NCBI GenBank assembly: GCA_027451065.1
Contig: DAIDKD010000003.1
Location: 1-36,255, forward strand
Length of the DNA stretch: 36,255 nt
DNA from: Bacillaceae bacterium
GTDB taxonomy: Bacteria > Bacillota > Bacilli > Bacillales > Bacillaceae_G
Direction: 5' to 3'
The position numbers and the translations under genes were made by a program. Shown in pieces: positions 15,213 to 23,317 of this stretch; positions within the stretch are counted from its first letter, which is position 1; each line of letters starts with the position of its first letter. The notes beneath the pieces were generated by a model. It saw nothing but the letters and a program-made list of their open reading frames with translations, searched no databases and had not been told where the DNA came from.

Positions 15213-16169
15213 GTGGAACAGAGTAAAAAACCGTATGTGCTTGTTTTTGGTGTATCTATCTGTGACATTGTAGGTTTTTCAGATGGAGCATTTAAAGCAT
15301 ATGATTCAAACCCCGGGAAAATTAAGGTATCTTTCGGTGGTGTATGCCGCAATATCGCGGACAATATGGCGCGTGTCGGCATGAATACAAAATTAATTTC
15401 AGTAATTGGTAATGATGCAAGTGGTCATGAAATGTTGGAATATGCCAAAGAAATTCAACTGGATATGACAGATACTTTAATTGTAGATGGTGAATCGACA
15501 CCAACATACTTGGCTGTACTAAATGAAACAGGTGAAATGGTTGCTGCAATAGTAGATATGAAAGTGACGGATCACTTAACAAAAGAGTTCGTTGATTCAA
15601 AAAAAGATGTGATTCAATCATCTGAATATATGGTTATCGGTGCAGATAATCCAGAGATTATTGAGCATTTAACGAAAAATTATGCCAATGATACGAAACT
15701 TATTTTAGATCCTGTATCTGCATCAAAAGTATGTGAAATCAAACATTTGATTCCATACTTTCATACAATTAAGCCTAATAGACATGAAGCGGAAACTTTA
15801 TGTGGCTTTCCTCTTCAAACGAAGGAAGATATAAGAGAAGCAGGGCGCTACTTCCGTAAACAAGGTGTGCGAAATATCTTTATTAGTTTAGATGCTGAAG
15901 GAATATATTATTATAATGAAAAAGAAGAAGAAGGTATTGTAAAAGCATGTGATGTAAAAGTTATAAATGTCACAGGAGCGGGTGATGCCCTTCTTGCTGG
16001 AATTTCCTATGGGTATATGAACAACCTTCACATTGCAGATACTGTAAAATTCGGTGTAGCTATGTCTACTATTACAATAGCTCACGAAGAAACTATTCAC
16101 CCAAAAATGGACTACGGATTAGTAAAGAAACACGTTGATGAATTAAGATGGGAAACGATTGTTTTCTAG
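15213..16169 (+). CDS. PfkB-family carbohydrate/nucleoside kinase, pseudouridine-kinase-like (318 aa, GTG start)
   Basis: Ribokinase-fold enzymes move phosphate from ATP to a sugar or nucleoside hydroxyl. Visible marks are the N-terminal GVSICDIVG, the substrate motif FGGVCRNIADNMARVG near 43-58, IKPNRHEAETLCG in the middle and the anion-hole/catalytic motif VTGAGDALLAGI with the base Asp near 258. The GG.xRNIAxNLARLG wording is typical of pseudouridine kinase (PsuK) and related nucleoside kinases, so I lean that way, but no psuG glycosidase or transporter is adjacent. The start is GTG with GAGAGGA at 15198-15204. An alternative is a generic sugar kinase. The gene stands alone, ended by a strong terminator. 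Confidence 0.82.
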   Translation: MEQSKKPYVLVFGVSICDIVGFSDGAFKAYDSNPGKIKVSFGGVCRNIADNMARVGMNTKLISVIGNDASGHEMLEYAKEIQLDMTDTLIVDGESTPTYLAVLNETGEMVAAIVDMKVTDHLTKEFVDSKKDVIQSSEYMVIGADNPEIIEHLTKNYANDTKLILDPVSASKVCEIKHLIPYFHTIKPNRHEAETLCGFPLQTKEDIREAGRYFRKQGVRNIFISLDAEGIYYYNEKEEEGIVKACDVKVINVTGAGDALLAGISYGYMNNLHIADTVKFGVAMSTITIAHEETIHPKMDYGLVKKHVDELRWETIVF

Positions 16170-16206
16170 AAATGGATACAAATCAATCATTTCTAAAAAG
16201 TGAGCG

Positions 16207-16254
16207 AACCGAGCAACCATGATGAATGAAGGAATCATGGTTGCTCGGTTTTGT
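16207..16254 (+). terminator. Terminator of the PfkB-family kinase gene
   Basis: AACCGAGCAACCATGAT pairs with ATCATGGTTGCTCGGTT around a short loop, followed by TTTGTT. The right arm also supplies the -35 of the next promoter. Confidence 0.85.
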
Positions 16255-16270
16255 TATAAAAAGGTATAAT
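16241..16270 (+). promoter_or_regulatory. Sigma-A promoter of the ThrE-type operon
   Basis: TTGCTC (16241-16246) and a perfect TATAAT (16265-16270) are 18 bp apart. The -35 lies inside the preceding terminator stem. Transcription should begin near 16277, giving a leader of about 88 nucleotides. Confidence 0.55.
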
Positions 16271-16289
16271 ACGTAAAGGAGAAAGTGAT

Positions 16290-16319
16290 ATGGAAAGTAT
16301 GAGTGGCTATCTTGTTTGA
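16290..16319 (+). other. Possible nine-codon leader ORF
   Basis: ATG, eight more codons (peptide MESMSGYLV) and TGA follow an AAAGGAG word at 16275-16281. It is in the predicted leader of the ThrE-type genes and ends 45 bases before them. The binding site would lie almost at the 5' end of the transcript, so translation is uncertain. It has two Ser and no Thr, so a ribosome-stalling role for the exported amino acid is only a guess. Confidence 0.25.
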
Positions 16320-16364
16320 AAAAGTAAGCCGGTCTTTAGAATTAAATGTAAGAGAGGTGCTGAG

Positions 16365-17114
16365 GTGAACAAGAGTGAGATGATAATGGAGGTATGTTTA
16401 TTAGCAGGGAAGCTACTTTTACAAAGTGGTGCGGAAACATATCGGGTAGAAGATACCATGAAGCGAATAGCTGATGCTTTTCATATAGATGAATCTCATA
16501 GTTTTATCACACCAACAGGAATTATTTTTTCTATTGGGGTAGAGGAATCTGCAAAAACAAAATTAACTCGTGTTTCCAATCGGACAACAGATTTACACAA
16601 GGTTGCACTGGTGAATACAATTTCAAGAGAAATTACAGGTGAAGAGCTGACTTTACAAGAAGCCTACGATAAACTAAAAAAATTGGAAAAGGAGAAAGTA
16701 ACCTTTCCGATACGAATTCAAATTATAGCTGCTGCTATTTCGAGTGGATGTTTTTTAATGATGTTTGGTGGTGCATGGAATGATTTTTTTCCAGCAGTTG
16801 TTTCGGGAGGTGCTGGTTTTACTGGACTTGTCTGTATTCATAAGTTGGTTCCTATTAAATTTTTATCGGAGTTTATGGCATCTGTCATCATTGGAATGGT
16901 ATCTGTGTTTTTTGTGCATGTGGGAATTGGAGGAGAGTTGGATAAGATTATTATCGGCTCTGTTATGCCACTAGTACCAGGGGTGCTTATTACAAATGCA
17001 GTACGTGATTTGATGGCAGATCATTTACTAACAGGTCTTTCGAAAGGGGCAGAAGCGGCATTGACAGCTATCGCAGTCGGTTCGGGAGTAGCTCTTGTAT
17101 TAATTATATTTTAG
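16365..17114 (+). CDS. ThrE-type threonine/serine exporter, N-terminal half (DUF1212 / YjjP type, 249 aa)
   Basis: The protein begins with a soluble domain of about 115 residues containing LLQSGAETYRVEDTMKRIA and FITPTGIIFSI, the marks of the ThrE/YjjP N-terminal region. Five hydrophobic helices follow, with the conserved motif VMPLVPGVLITNAVRDLMADHL (about residues 203-224). In Corynebacterium ThrE both halves are one chain exporting threonine and serine; in Firmicutes and E. coli (YjjP/YjjB) they are split, as here. The start is GTG with GAGAGG at 16352-16357. The second half follows after 12 bases. The substrate is inferred from the family; YjjPB of E. coli exports succinate, so an organic acid is also possible. 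Confidence 0.87.
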   Translation: MNKSEMIMEVCLLAGKLLLQSGAETYRVEDTMKRIADAFHIDESHSFITPTGIIFSIGVEESAKTKLTRVSNRTTDLHKVALVNTISREITGEELTLQEAYDKLKKLEKEKVTFPIRIQIIAAAISSGCFLMMFGGAWNDFFPAVVSGGAGFTGLVCIHKLVPIKFLSEFMASVIIGMVSVFFVHVGIGGELDKIIIGSVMPLVPGVLITNAVRDLMADHLLTGLSKGAEAALTAIAVGSGVALVLIIF

Positions 17115-17126
17115 TGAGGTGAGAGT

Positions 17127-17570
17127 GTGGAGTTTTTTGAACAAGCAGTAATGAGTTTTATCGCTTCTTTTGCTTTTGGAATTATTTTTAATGTACCTAG
17201 AAATAGACTATTGCAATGTGGTTTTGTAGGGATGGTTAGTTGGATGATCTACTTTGGGCTTGCTACCTATGGAATGAATATTGTTCTGGCTACAGGTGTT
17301 GCCTCTTTTCTTATCGCAATTGTGAGTCAATTATTTTCAAAATATTACCGAACACCTGTTATTATTTTTTCAGTCTGTGGGATGATTCCGTTGGTTCCAG
17401 GAGGGTTGGCTTATAACGCTGTGAGACATTTTGTGGAAAACAATTATAATGAGGCAGTAGGTTTAACCCTTACTACATTCATGCTTTCTGGAGCAATAGC
17501 TATCGGTTTGATTTTGTCTGAGGTAATCAACCAAATTATTCGTAATTCGCAACTAAGGCCATTTCGCTAA
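17127..17570 (+). CDS. ThrE-type exporter, C-terminal half (DUF3815 / YjjB type, 147 aa)
   Basis: Four hydrophobic helices fill this short protein, with the conserved motif CGMIPLVPGGLAYNAVRHFVENN (about residues 91-113), the counterpart of the PLVPG...NAVRD motif in the first half. The two motifs are probably pseudo-symmetric parts of one pore. The start is GTG with GTGAGGTGAGAG as binding site; 12 bases separate it from the upstream gene, so they form an operon and should act as a two-protein exporter. The length matches YjjB-type proteins. Confidence 0.87.
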   Translation: MEFFEQAVMSFIASFAFGIIFNVPRNRLLQCGFVGMVSWMIYFGLATYGMNIVLATGVASFLIAIVSQLFSKYYRTPVIIFSVCGMIPLVPGGLAYNAVRHFVENNYNEAVGLTLTTFMLSGAIAIGLILSEVINQIIRNSQLRPFR

Positions 17571-17696
17571 AGGTGTTGGGAAGGATGTTCAAGGAACTTG
17601 CGATTTTCTCGCACTTCTAATGAAAAGGAAAGGGAAATCGTGATAACTTCGGTAAAATAAAGGGTTAGATATTGTCCGTTTTTTTTACGCAAACAA

Positions 17697-17726
17697 AAAA
17701 ACTGCTAACATGTAGTTAGCAGTTTT
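17697..17726. terminator. Bidirectional terminator between the exporter operon and cspD
   Basis: A near-perfect stem AAAACTGCTAAC / GTTAGCAGTTTT has A runs on the left and T runs on the right, so it works in both directions. It ends the plus-strand exporter genes and the minus-strand cold-shock gene. Confidence 0.88.
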
Positions 17727-17740
17727 CTTTTCAGCAAAAA

Positions 17741-17941
17741 TTATAATTTTACAACGTTTGCTGCTTGTGGTCCGCGGTTGCCTTCAACGATTTCAAATTC
17801 AACTTTTTGACCTTCGTCTAAAGATTTGAATCCGTCACCTGTGATAGCTGAGAAATGTACGAATACATCGTCTCCACCTTCAACTTCGATGAATCCGAAG
17901 CCTTTTTCTGCGTTAAACCATTTTACTGTACCTGTGTTCAT
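17741..17941 (-). CDS. cspD: Cold-shock protein CspD (66 aa)
   Basis: This five-stranded OB-fold RNA chaperone binds single-stranded RNA and melts secondary structure at low temperature. RNP1 is KGFGFIEV at 13-20 and RNP2 is VFVHF at 26-30. The ending [11 protein letters not shown] and the GGDD after RNP1 are closer to B. subtilis CspD than to CspB or CspC, hence the symbol. I start at 17941, where GGAGGT stands just before the ATG, and not at the upstream in-frame start, which adds a hydrophobic stretch foreign to the family. The predicted leader is about 145 nucleotides with a strong hairpin, as expected for a cold-shock mRNA. Confidence 0.95.
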   Translation of the reverse strand: MNTGTVKWFNAEKGFGFIEVEGGDDVFVHFSAITGDGFKSLDEGQKVEFEIVEGNRGPQAANVVKL

Positions 17942-18002
17942 GTATAGAACCTCCAAAAAAAATAATACGATGGTACTTAATAAAAAAATATAAAAGGTCA
18001 TC

Positions 18003-18052
18003 CACATATTATGAGAAAGAACATGTTATGATGCAATCTCTCATAATATGTG
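18003..18052 (-). promoter_or_regulatory. Hairpin in the cspD leader
   Basis: CACATATTATGAGA (18003-18016) and its exact complement (18039-18052) form a perfect 14-bp stem with a 22-base loop. In the minus-strand mRNA it lies about 35-85 nucleotides from the predicted start point and 60 before the start codon. Its weak A-U pairing would be temperature-sensitive. Confidence 0.6.
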
Positions 18053-18083
18053 AATAACATGTATATTACTTATTATTAAATAC

Positions 18084-18124
18084 TTCTTGCTAAGTTTACC
18101 ATATAAATTTTGGAATAGCAAGAA
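18084..18124 (-). promoter_or_regulatory. cspD promoter inside a 9-bp inverted repeat
   Basis: Minus strand: TTGCTA (18116-18121), 17 bp, then TG-G-TAAACT (hexamer 18093-18098), a good extended sigma-A promoter. TTCTTGCTA (18084-18092) and TAGCAAGAA (18116-18124) are exact inverted copies; one covers the -35 and the other the expected start point near 18086. Confidence 0.65.
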
Positions 18125-18142
18125 ATACAGAGAAGTTATTTT

Positions 18143-18688
18143 CTATATATTTTTTTTGATGCTCTCCGCATCTGAAGGAAGGCCTTCCTGTGCAGATTCT
18201 ACTTCGCTATGGGCGAGTCTGCTAGCTGCTGCTGCTGCAATAGCTCCGACAATATCATCTAAGAAAGTATGAACTTTTCCATGCTCTTTTGCATTTAGAT
18301 GAGCGATAATACCCGGTTTCACCTTGTCAATATAACCAAAGCTGGTAAGACCTATTGAACCATAAACATTTACAATAGAAAGAGCAACAATTTCGTCAAT
18401 TCCATATAAACCTTCGTCACTCTCAATGATTTCCTGAAGTGGCTCAAGTAATGCTTTTTGTTCAGCCAGTATGTCTAATTGGACACCTGTAATAATTGCA
18501 TTTTGTACTTCTCTTTTCTCTAAAACGCGCTCAACATTATGAAGACATGCCTCAATAGTTAAACCTTCTGAATACTTTGATTGTAAAAAGTATACAAGTT
18601 CGGCAATATCTTCTATTGAAATACCACGATCTTTTAACATGTTTAAAGCTGCACTTCTTAATTTTTGTGATTTTACACATTGTCCCAT
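18143..18688 (-). CDS. Phosphatidylglycerophosphatase A-like protein (YutG-like, 181 aa)
   Basis: The C-terminal two thirds match the PgpA family as found in Gram-positive bacteria (YutG of B. subtilis): DEGLYGIDEIVALSIVNVYGSIGL near 90-113 and HTFLDDIVGAIAAAAASRLAH near 139-159. The acidic Asp/Glu pairs in these motifs are the expected metal ligands of PgpA, which removes phosphate from phosphatidylglycerophosphate. The predicted helices are only moderately hydrophobic, more like a soluble or peripheral protein than E. coli PgpA, so the activity is not assured. The N-terminal 60 residues form a helical extension. It stands alone, and its end lies just upstream of the cspD promoter on the same strand. 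Confidence 0.78.
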   Translation of the reverse strand: MGQCVKSQKLRSAALNMLKDRGISIEDIAELVYFLQSKYSEGLTIEACLHNVERVLEKREVQNAIITGVQLDILAEQKALLEPLQEIIESDEGLYGIDEIVALSIVNVYGSIGLTSFGYIDKVKPGIIAHLNAKEHGKVHTFLDDIVGAIAAAAASRLAHSEVESAQEGLPSDAESIKKNI

Positions 18689-19143
18689 GTTTCGTCACCA
18701 TTCCTTTTCTGTATATAATATTCCGCTATCTTTTATTATTACATATGTGGGGATAGAGTCAAGTCACTTATCTGGTGTTTCAAACAGAACAGTGATGCAG
18801 AAAACGACAACTTTCCACAAAAGTGTTAGAAAAGAGAGAAATATAGTTGATTATTGTATAACAGATTATATTAATACAGTAGTACAGTTTTGTGAATTAG
18901 AGAGTGGATTATGACGGTATCTGTCATATAGCTACGTTTTCGATTTTCATAAACTATTTTAACGAAATGTTAGTTTAATTAATAGTAGGAACTTTTTGTG
19001 GTATTATTGCATGTGTATCTTTTCACAAAAAAGACACATTTTAGACACCCAACAATCTTTAAAGTGTAGTATAGTATAGACATAAGCTGTTATATAGATA
19101 AAAATAATTTATAAAACTTGTTAAAACTTAGGAGGAATAACAA
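18689..19143. other. 455-base gene-free stretch before pflB
   Basis: The left end holds the leader of the minus-strand PgpA-like gene. The middle holds no frame with a binding site that I would call a gene (a plus-strand frame ending near 18914 lacks one). The right part is the pflB control region with a Rex-type operator at 19011-19028, several TATAGT-like -10 words at 19067-19075 and the pflB binding site at 19131-19137. Confidence 0.6.
19011..19028 (+). promoter_or_regulatory. Rex (redox-sensing repressor) operator upstream of pflB
   Basis: ATGTGTATCTTTTCACAA matches TTGTGAANNNNTTCACAA at 12 of 14 defined positions. Rex releases DNA when NADH is high, and pfl genes are known Rex targets in Gram-positive bacteria, so the site would switch on pflB-pflA when oxygen is low. 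Confidence 0.65.
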
Positions 19144-21369
19144 ATGGAACAATGGAAAGGTTTTAAAGGTCAAAAATGGCAACGAGAAGTAGATGTTCAT
19201 GATTTTATTTTAAAGAACTTTTCATTATACGAAGGGGATGATTCTTTCTTAGAAGGACCAACTGAAGCAACAACACAACTTTGGGATCAAGTAATGGATC
19301 TTACAAAACAAGAACGTGAAAATGGTGGAGTATTGGATATGGATTCAAAAATCGTATCTACGATTACTTCACACAAACCAGCATATTTAAATAAAGATTT
19401 AGAACAAATTGTTGGTCAGCAAACTGATGTACCATTCAAGCGTTCTTTACAGCCTTTCGGCGGAATTCGTATGGCTGAAGTTTCTGCTGAGTCTTACGGA
19501 TTTAAAGTAGATGAAGAAGTAAGTCATATCTTCACAGAATACAGAAAAACACATAATCAAGGTGTATTTGATGCTTATACAGCAGAGATGAGAGCGGCAC
19601 GTAAATCAGGTGTTATTACTGGTCTCCCTGATGCATATGGTCGCGGACGTATTATCGGTGACTACCGTCGTGTAGCATTATACGGTGTAGACCGCCTAAT
19701 TGCTGAGAAGAAAAAAGATTTAAATAACACAAGCTCTACTATGTCAGAAGATGTTATTCGTTTACGCGAAGAGTTGAATGAACAAATTCGTTCATTAGGT
19801 GAATTAAAGCAAATGGCAGCTGAACATGGTTTTGATATCTCTGTACCAGCTACAACTGCTAAAGAAGCATTCCAATGGTTATACTTTGGTTACCTTGCTG
19901 CAATTAAGGAGCAAAACGGTGCTGCAATGAGCTTGGGACGTACTTCTACATTCTTGGATATCTACATTGAGCGTGACCTTCAAAACGGCACAATCACTGA
20001 GAAAGAAGCACAAGAAATCGTTGACCATTTCATTATGAAGTTACGTATTGTTAAATTCTCTCGTACTCCTGAGTACAATGATTTATTCTCTGGTGATCCA
20101 ACTTGGGTAACGGAATCAATCGCTGGTGTTGCATTAGACGGTCGTCCATTAGTAACGAAAAACTCTTTCCGTTTCTTGCATACATTAGATAACTTAGGAC
20201 CAGCTCCAGAGCCAAACCTAACAGTACTTTGGTCTACAGCATTACCACAAGGATTCAAGAACTTCTGTGCGAAAATGTCTATTCAAACATCAGCAATTCA
20301 ATATGAAAATGATGATTTAATGCGTCCACACTGGGGAGATGACTATGGTATTGCTTGTTGTGTGTCTGCAATGCGCATTGGTAAGCAAATGCAATTCTTC
20401 GGAGCTCGTGCTAACTTAGCAAAAGCATTATTATATGCAATTAACGGTGGAGTAGATGAAAAGTCTAAAGCTCAAGTTGGACCGGAATTTGCACCAATTA
20501 CTTCTGAATATTTAGAGTTTGATGAAGTAATGAGAAAATTCGATACAGTAATGGAATGGTTGGCGGAACTTTACATCAACACATTAAACGTTATCCATTA
20601 TATGCATGACAAGTATGCATATGAGCGCATTGAAATGGCGTTGCATGACACAGAGGTTTTACGTACAATGGCTACAGGTATTGCTGGATTATCAGTGGCA
20701 GCTGACTCTTTAAGTGCAATCAAGCATGCGAAAGTAAAAGTAATCCGCGACGAAAATGGTGTTGTTGTTGACTTCGAAACTGAAGGTGACTATCCTAAAT
20801 ATGGTAACAATGATGAACATGTAGACAGCCTTGCTGTTGATTTGGTAGAGCGTTTCATGAAGAAATTGAAAAAACACAAAACATATCGTGATTCAATGCA
20901 CACTATGTCAGTATTAACAATTACTTCTAACGTTGTATATGGTAAGAAAACTGGTAACACTCCTGATGGACGTCGTGCAGGAGAGCCATTCGCACCAGGT
21001 GCAAACCCAATGCATGGCCGTGATACAAAAGGTGCTTTAGCTTCGTTAAAATCTGTTGCTAAATTACCATATGAGTATGCATTAGATGGAATTTCTAACA
21101 CATTCTCAATCGTACCAAAAGCATTAGGACGTTCAGAAGATGAGCAAATCTTAAATCTTACAGCAATGTTGGATGGATATGCAATTGAATCTGGACATCA
21201 CCTAAATATTAACGTATTCAATCGTGATACGTTATTAGATGCAATGGAGCATCCGGAAAAATATCCACAATTAACAATTCGTGTATCTGGGTACGCAGTA
21301 AACTTCATTAAATTAACTCGTGAGCAACAATTAGATGTTGTTAATCGTACAATGCACGGTAGTATGTAA
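19144..21369 (+). CDS. pflB: Pyruvate formate-lyase (formate acetyltransferase, 741 aa)
   Basis: This glycyl-radical enzyme splits pyruvate with CoA into acetyl-CoA and formate under anaerobiosis. The catalytic Cys pair is Cys405-Cys406 in GIACCVSAM, and the radical Gly716 lies in RVSGYAVNF near the C-terminus. Length agrees with the E. coli and Staphylococcus enzymes (about 750-760). TTAGGAGGAATAAC gives a strong binding site. The codon choice is smoother than in neighbours, as in highly expressed genes. A Rex-type site lies about 115 bases upstream. The activase gene follows after an internal terminator. Presence of pfl marks a mixed-acid fermenting Bacillaceae species; B. subtilis lacks it. 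Confidence 0.97.
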   Translation: MEQWKGFKGQKWQREVDVHDFILKNFSLYEGDDSFLEGPTEATTQLWDQVMDLTKQERENGGVLDMDSKIVSTITSHKPAYLNKDLEQIVGQQTDVPFKRSLQPFGGIRMAEVSAESYGFKVDEEVSHIFTEYRKTHNQGVFDAYTAEMRAARKSGVITGLPDAYGRGRIIGDYRRVALYGVDRLIAEKKKDLNNTSSTMSEDVIRLREELNEQIRSLGELKQMAAEHGFDISVPATTAKEAFQWLYFGYLAAIKEQNGAAMSLGRTSTFLDIYIERDLQNGTITEKEAQEIVDHFIMKLRIVKFSRTPEYNDLFSGDPTWVTESIAGVALDGRPLVTKNSFRFLHTLDNLGPAPEPNLTVLWSTALPQGFKNFCAKMSIQTSAIQYENDDLMRPHWGDDYGIACCVSAMRIGKQMQFFGARANLAKALLYAINGGVDEKSKAQVGPEFAPITSEYLEFDEVMRKFDTVMEWLAELYINTLNVIHYMHDKYAYERIEMALHDTEVLRTMATGIAGLSVAADSLSAIKHAKVKVIRDENGVVVDFETEGDYPKYGNNDEHVDSLAVDLVERFMKKLKKHKTYRDSMHTMSVLTITSNVVYGKKTGNTPDGRRAGEPFAPGANPMHGRDTKGALASLKSVAKLPYEYALDGISNTFSIVPKALGRSEDEQILNLTAMLDGYAIESGHHLNINVFNRDTLLDAMEHPEKYPQLTIRVSGYAVNFIKLTREQQLDVVNRTMHGSM

Positions 21370-21413
21370 TATAGCGGATCGTTAGCTTAATAAGCTAGTG
21401 TTTAAATTGAGCG

Positions 21414-21451
21414 AAAAAAAGAGATGGTGCTATCAGTCCATCTCTTTTTTT
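21414..21451 (+). terminator. Terminator between pflB and pflA
   Basis: A perfect 14-bp stem (A7-GAGATGG with CCATCTC-T7) ends in a run of seven T only two bases before the pflA binding site at 21453-21460. It should cut pflA expression well below that of pflB. Confidence 0.85.
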
Positions 21452-21467
21452 CAGAGGAGGTTTTATC

Positions 21468-22199
21468 ATGAATGGTTTTATTCATTCAGTTGAATCAATG
21501 GGAACTGTAGATGGACCTGGTATTCGTTTTATTATTTTCACCCAAGGATGTCAGCTTCGTTGTCTATATTGTCACAACCCTGACACTTGGAGTATAAAAG
21601 ATGGTAGAGAAGTTACCGTAAATGAAATGATGAACGAAATTCTAGCATATAAATCATTTATGGATGCATCTGGTGGAGGTGTAACAGTTAGCGGTGGAGA
21701 AGCTCTAATACAGATGGATTTCTTAACAGAGTTATTTATAGAGTGTAAAAAGAATGGTGTCCATACAACAATCGATTCAAGCGGAGGTAATTTTTCTCGA
21801 AACGAAAAGTATTTAGCGAAATTAGATAGATTACTAGAAGTAACAGATTTAATACTATTGGATTTAAAACACATTGATTCTAAGAAGCATAAAGAACTTA
21901 CAGGTAAACCTAATGAGCATATCCTAGATTTTGCAAAATATTTAGAAGAAAAACAAGTTCCTGTTTGGGTACGTCACGTTCTCGTGCCTGGATTAACAGA
22001 TGATGAAAATGATTTGCGTGCACTTGCAGCATTTATCCAAACATTAGACAATGTAGAAAGAGTAGAAATACTACCGTACCATAAATTAGGTGTGTATAAG
22101 TGGGATGCCCTTGGATTAAAATATCCATTGGAAGATATAGATTCACCAACGAAAGAAAGCATTGAAAAAGCAAAAGAGATACTGAGTGCTGCTAATTAA
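21468..22199 (+). CDS. pflA: Pyruvate formate-lyase activating enzyme (radical SAM, 243 aa)
   Basis: PflA uses an iron-sulfur cluster and S-adenosylmethionine to create the glycyl radical on PflB. The cluster cysteines are Cys28, Cys32 and Cys35 (CQLRCLYC, the CX3CX2C motif). Further marks are [15 protein letters not shown] at 14-28, the SAM-binding SGGEALIQ near 74-81 and [13 protein letters not shown] near 164-176. Length agrees with E. coli PflA (246). AGAGGAGG precedes the ATG. The last codons and the stop lie within the stem of the following terminator. The activase is needed in far smaller amounts than PflB, which fits the terminator in between. Confidence 0.96.
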   Translation: MNGFIHSVESMGTVDGPGIRFIIFTQGCQLRCLYCHNPDTWSIKDGREVTVNEMMNEILAYKSFMDASGGGVTVSGGEALIQMDFLTELFIECKKNGVHTTIDSSGGNFSRNEKYLAKLDRLLEVTDLILLDLKHIDSKKHKELTGKPNEHILDFAKYLEEKQVPVWVRHVLVPGLTDDENDLRALAAFIQTLDNVERVEILPYHKLGVYKWDALGLKYPLEDIDSPTKESIEKAKEILSAAN

Positions 22200-22237
22200 G
22201 AAAACCCAGGCGAATAGCCTGGGTTTTCTTAATTAGC
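22191..22237. terminator. 21-bp terminator overlapping the pflA stop codon
   Basis: Arms 22191-22211 and 22217-22237 pair perfectly over 21 bp around a five-base loop. The left arm includes the last two sense codons and the TAA. The TTTTCTT is inside the right arm, so this is a self-contained palindrome. Confidence 0.8.
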
Positions 22238-22305
22238 AGGAAATGATAAAATCAATATTTGTGCCTAACGTGAGGATAGATAGGTGTTTGCACATTCTTA
22301 TTTGA

Positions 22306-22428
22306 TTAACCTAATGTTGGCTTGTGATATCCGGCAGCGCGATCAGCGCGCTTAAACTCGCGGCTGTATAACACTTCTTGAGTAGCCGAAATATTTCGCT
22401 TTGTCTTCTCGTTTTTCTTATTTCCCAT
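22306..22428 (-). CDS. yfhE: YfhE family small protein (40 aa)
   Basis: The product carries the YfhE family pattern TQEVLYSREFKRADRAAGY (residues 16-34) after a Lys/Asn-rich head. YfhE proteins are short (about 36-40 residues), restricted to Bacillaceae, and of unknown function. In B. subtilis yfhE lies a few genes before recX, and recX is also close here. The ATG at 22428 has GGAGTGAT as binding site; the longer frame to 22488 has none. Confidence 0.85.
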   Translation of the reverse strand: MGNKKNEKTKRNISATQEVLYSREFKRADRAAGYHKPTLG

Positions 22429-22594
22429 GTTTATCACTCCATTAATTATGTAGTCGTCGTTATTCTTTCCAAACAAGGGAAATAGCATACTAAAAAGAAC
22501 AATTTTTATATAAGTGGTGCTTGAAAAGGGGAGAAAGTTCCTTTACACACACCATGTCACTTCTGTTTTTCTGTGTCTAGTTCCTGAACTTTTC

Positions 22595-23152
22595 TTATGC
22601 TTCCCTTAGATTGTTATCTTTTATCTCGTGCTCATCTCGAATTCTCCACAATGTGTATAAGTCTTTTGAAATTTGATATAAATCATATACTTCTTCTCGA
22701 GTATTTACATGTTGATAAATATGTGGATACGTTTCATTAGCTTTTGTTGCATAAGGGAGTTTTTCTGCTGCTTTTAAAGAGCGGACATTTACTTTTCTTA
22801 TTCTCATAAAAATATTCTGGATATCATGTTGATAAAATAGTTCGTCGAAAAAAGCTTCCTTTGCTTGTTGGTTATAGCCTTTGCCATGATATTCTTTGCC
22901 GAGCCAGGTCCCTAAGAAGCCACTGTTTTGTTCTATATCGAATAAATTAATCGTTCCAATTGGATTTCCCCATTCATCTAGAATAGTTCGGGAGATTAAT
23001 TCATGATTTTCTTCTGCTTCAATAGTTTGTTTTGTAAGAAAGAGGAAGGCTTCATATGAATCAGCCTTCTGACGTACATAAGGGAAGACATCAGGATGTG
23101 TCATCAACGCAAACAATGTGTGACAATCTTGTAACTCACGTTTTTTTAACAT
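22595..23152 (-). CDS. GNAT N-acetyltransferase, RimJ/RimL-like (185 aa)
   Basis: This is a GNAT-fold acetyltransferase of the type that includes RimJ/RimL and many small-molecule enzymes. Visible marks are LKKRELQDCHTLFALMTHPDV at the start, NPIGTINLFDIEQNSGFLGTWLG in the middle and the acetyl-CoA loop EYHGKGYNQQAKEAFFDE (about residues 100-117), followed by IQNIFMRIRKVNVRSLKAAEKL. The start at 23152 has a very strong site (GGAGGAGG at 23158-23165 in plus numbering); an upstream ATG at 23185 would start inside the leader hairpin. The substrate is unknown. Notable is the leader of about 160 nucleotides, which contains a tRNA-like fold, then a hairpin touching the binding site. Confidence 0.85.
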   Translation of the reverse strand: MLKKRELQDCHTLFALMTHPDVFPYVRQKADSYEAFLFLTKQTIEAEENHELISRTILDEWGNPIGTINLFDIEQNSGFLGTWLGKEYHGKGYNQQAKEAFFDELFYQHDIQNIFMRIRKVNVRSLKAAEKLPYATKANETYPHIYQHVNTREEVYDLYQISKDLYTLWRIRDEHEIKDNNLREA

Positions 23153-23165
23153 GTATACCTCCTCC

Positions 23166-23190
23166 CGAGGGCATAAAAAGCCCACCCTCG
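23166..23190 (-). promoter_or_regulatory. Hairpin abutting the ribosome binding site of the GNAT gene
   Basis: CGAGGG (23166-23171) and CCCTCG (23185-23190) form a 6-bp stem whose base touches the GGAGGAGG binding site. An alternative GGGC/GCCC pairing uses some of the same bases, so the segment could switch between two forms. Confidence 0.45.
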
Positions 23191-23215
23191 AAATTTAATT
23201 ATTTGCATAAGAAAA

Positions 23216-23285
23216 TTTCGGGATGGGAATCGAACCCATTAGGACCAATGCTATATTGGTGGCGCACCATTTGCCTTCCCCTGTT
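23216..23285 (-). ncRNA. tRNA-like structure in the leader of the GNAT gene
   Basis: On the minus strand, in order: GGGG (23281-23278), AA, a D-like arm (GGC, loop AAATGGTGC with the GG pair, GCC), a 5-bp anticodon-like stem ACCAA/TTGGT with loop TATAGCA, four variable bases, and a T arm ATGGG-TTCGATT-CCCAT (23239-23223) whose loop fits the TTCRANY consensus exactly. After it CCCGAAA pairs with only three of the upstream G residues, so the acceptor stem is mostly missing. U33 and the base between D and anticodon stems are also missing. It is therefore not a working elongator tRNA: it is a tRNA pseudogene, a tRNA mimic used in regulation, or a tRNA-like small RNA such as tRNA-Other of Bacillus cereus. 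Confidence 0.5.
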
Positions 23286-23317
23286 ATCTTACTATCAGTT
23301 TTCGATTACATAGTAAT

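Noticed and set aside
18780-18815. CcpA catabolite site (cre) upstream of pflB
   Set aside because: The best candidate, around GAAAACGACAAC, has four mismatches to the cre consensus and lies over 300 bases from pflB.
18639-18914. Plus-strand 91-codon frame before pflB
   Set aside because: It has no ribosome binding site, overlaps the PgpA-like gene on the other strand, and its product has no recognisable pattern.
23166-23190. T-box riboswitch core in the GNAT leader (GAGGGTGG on the minus strand)
   Set aside because: The core is not followed by NACCGCG, the leader is too short for Stem I, and no specifier loop or GA motif is visible.
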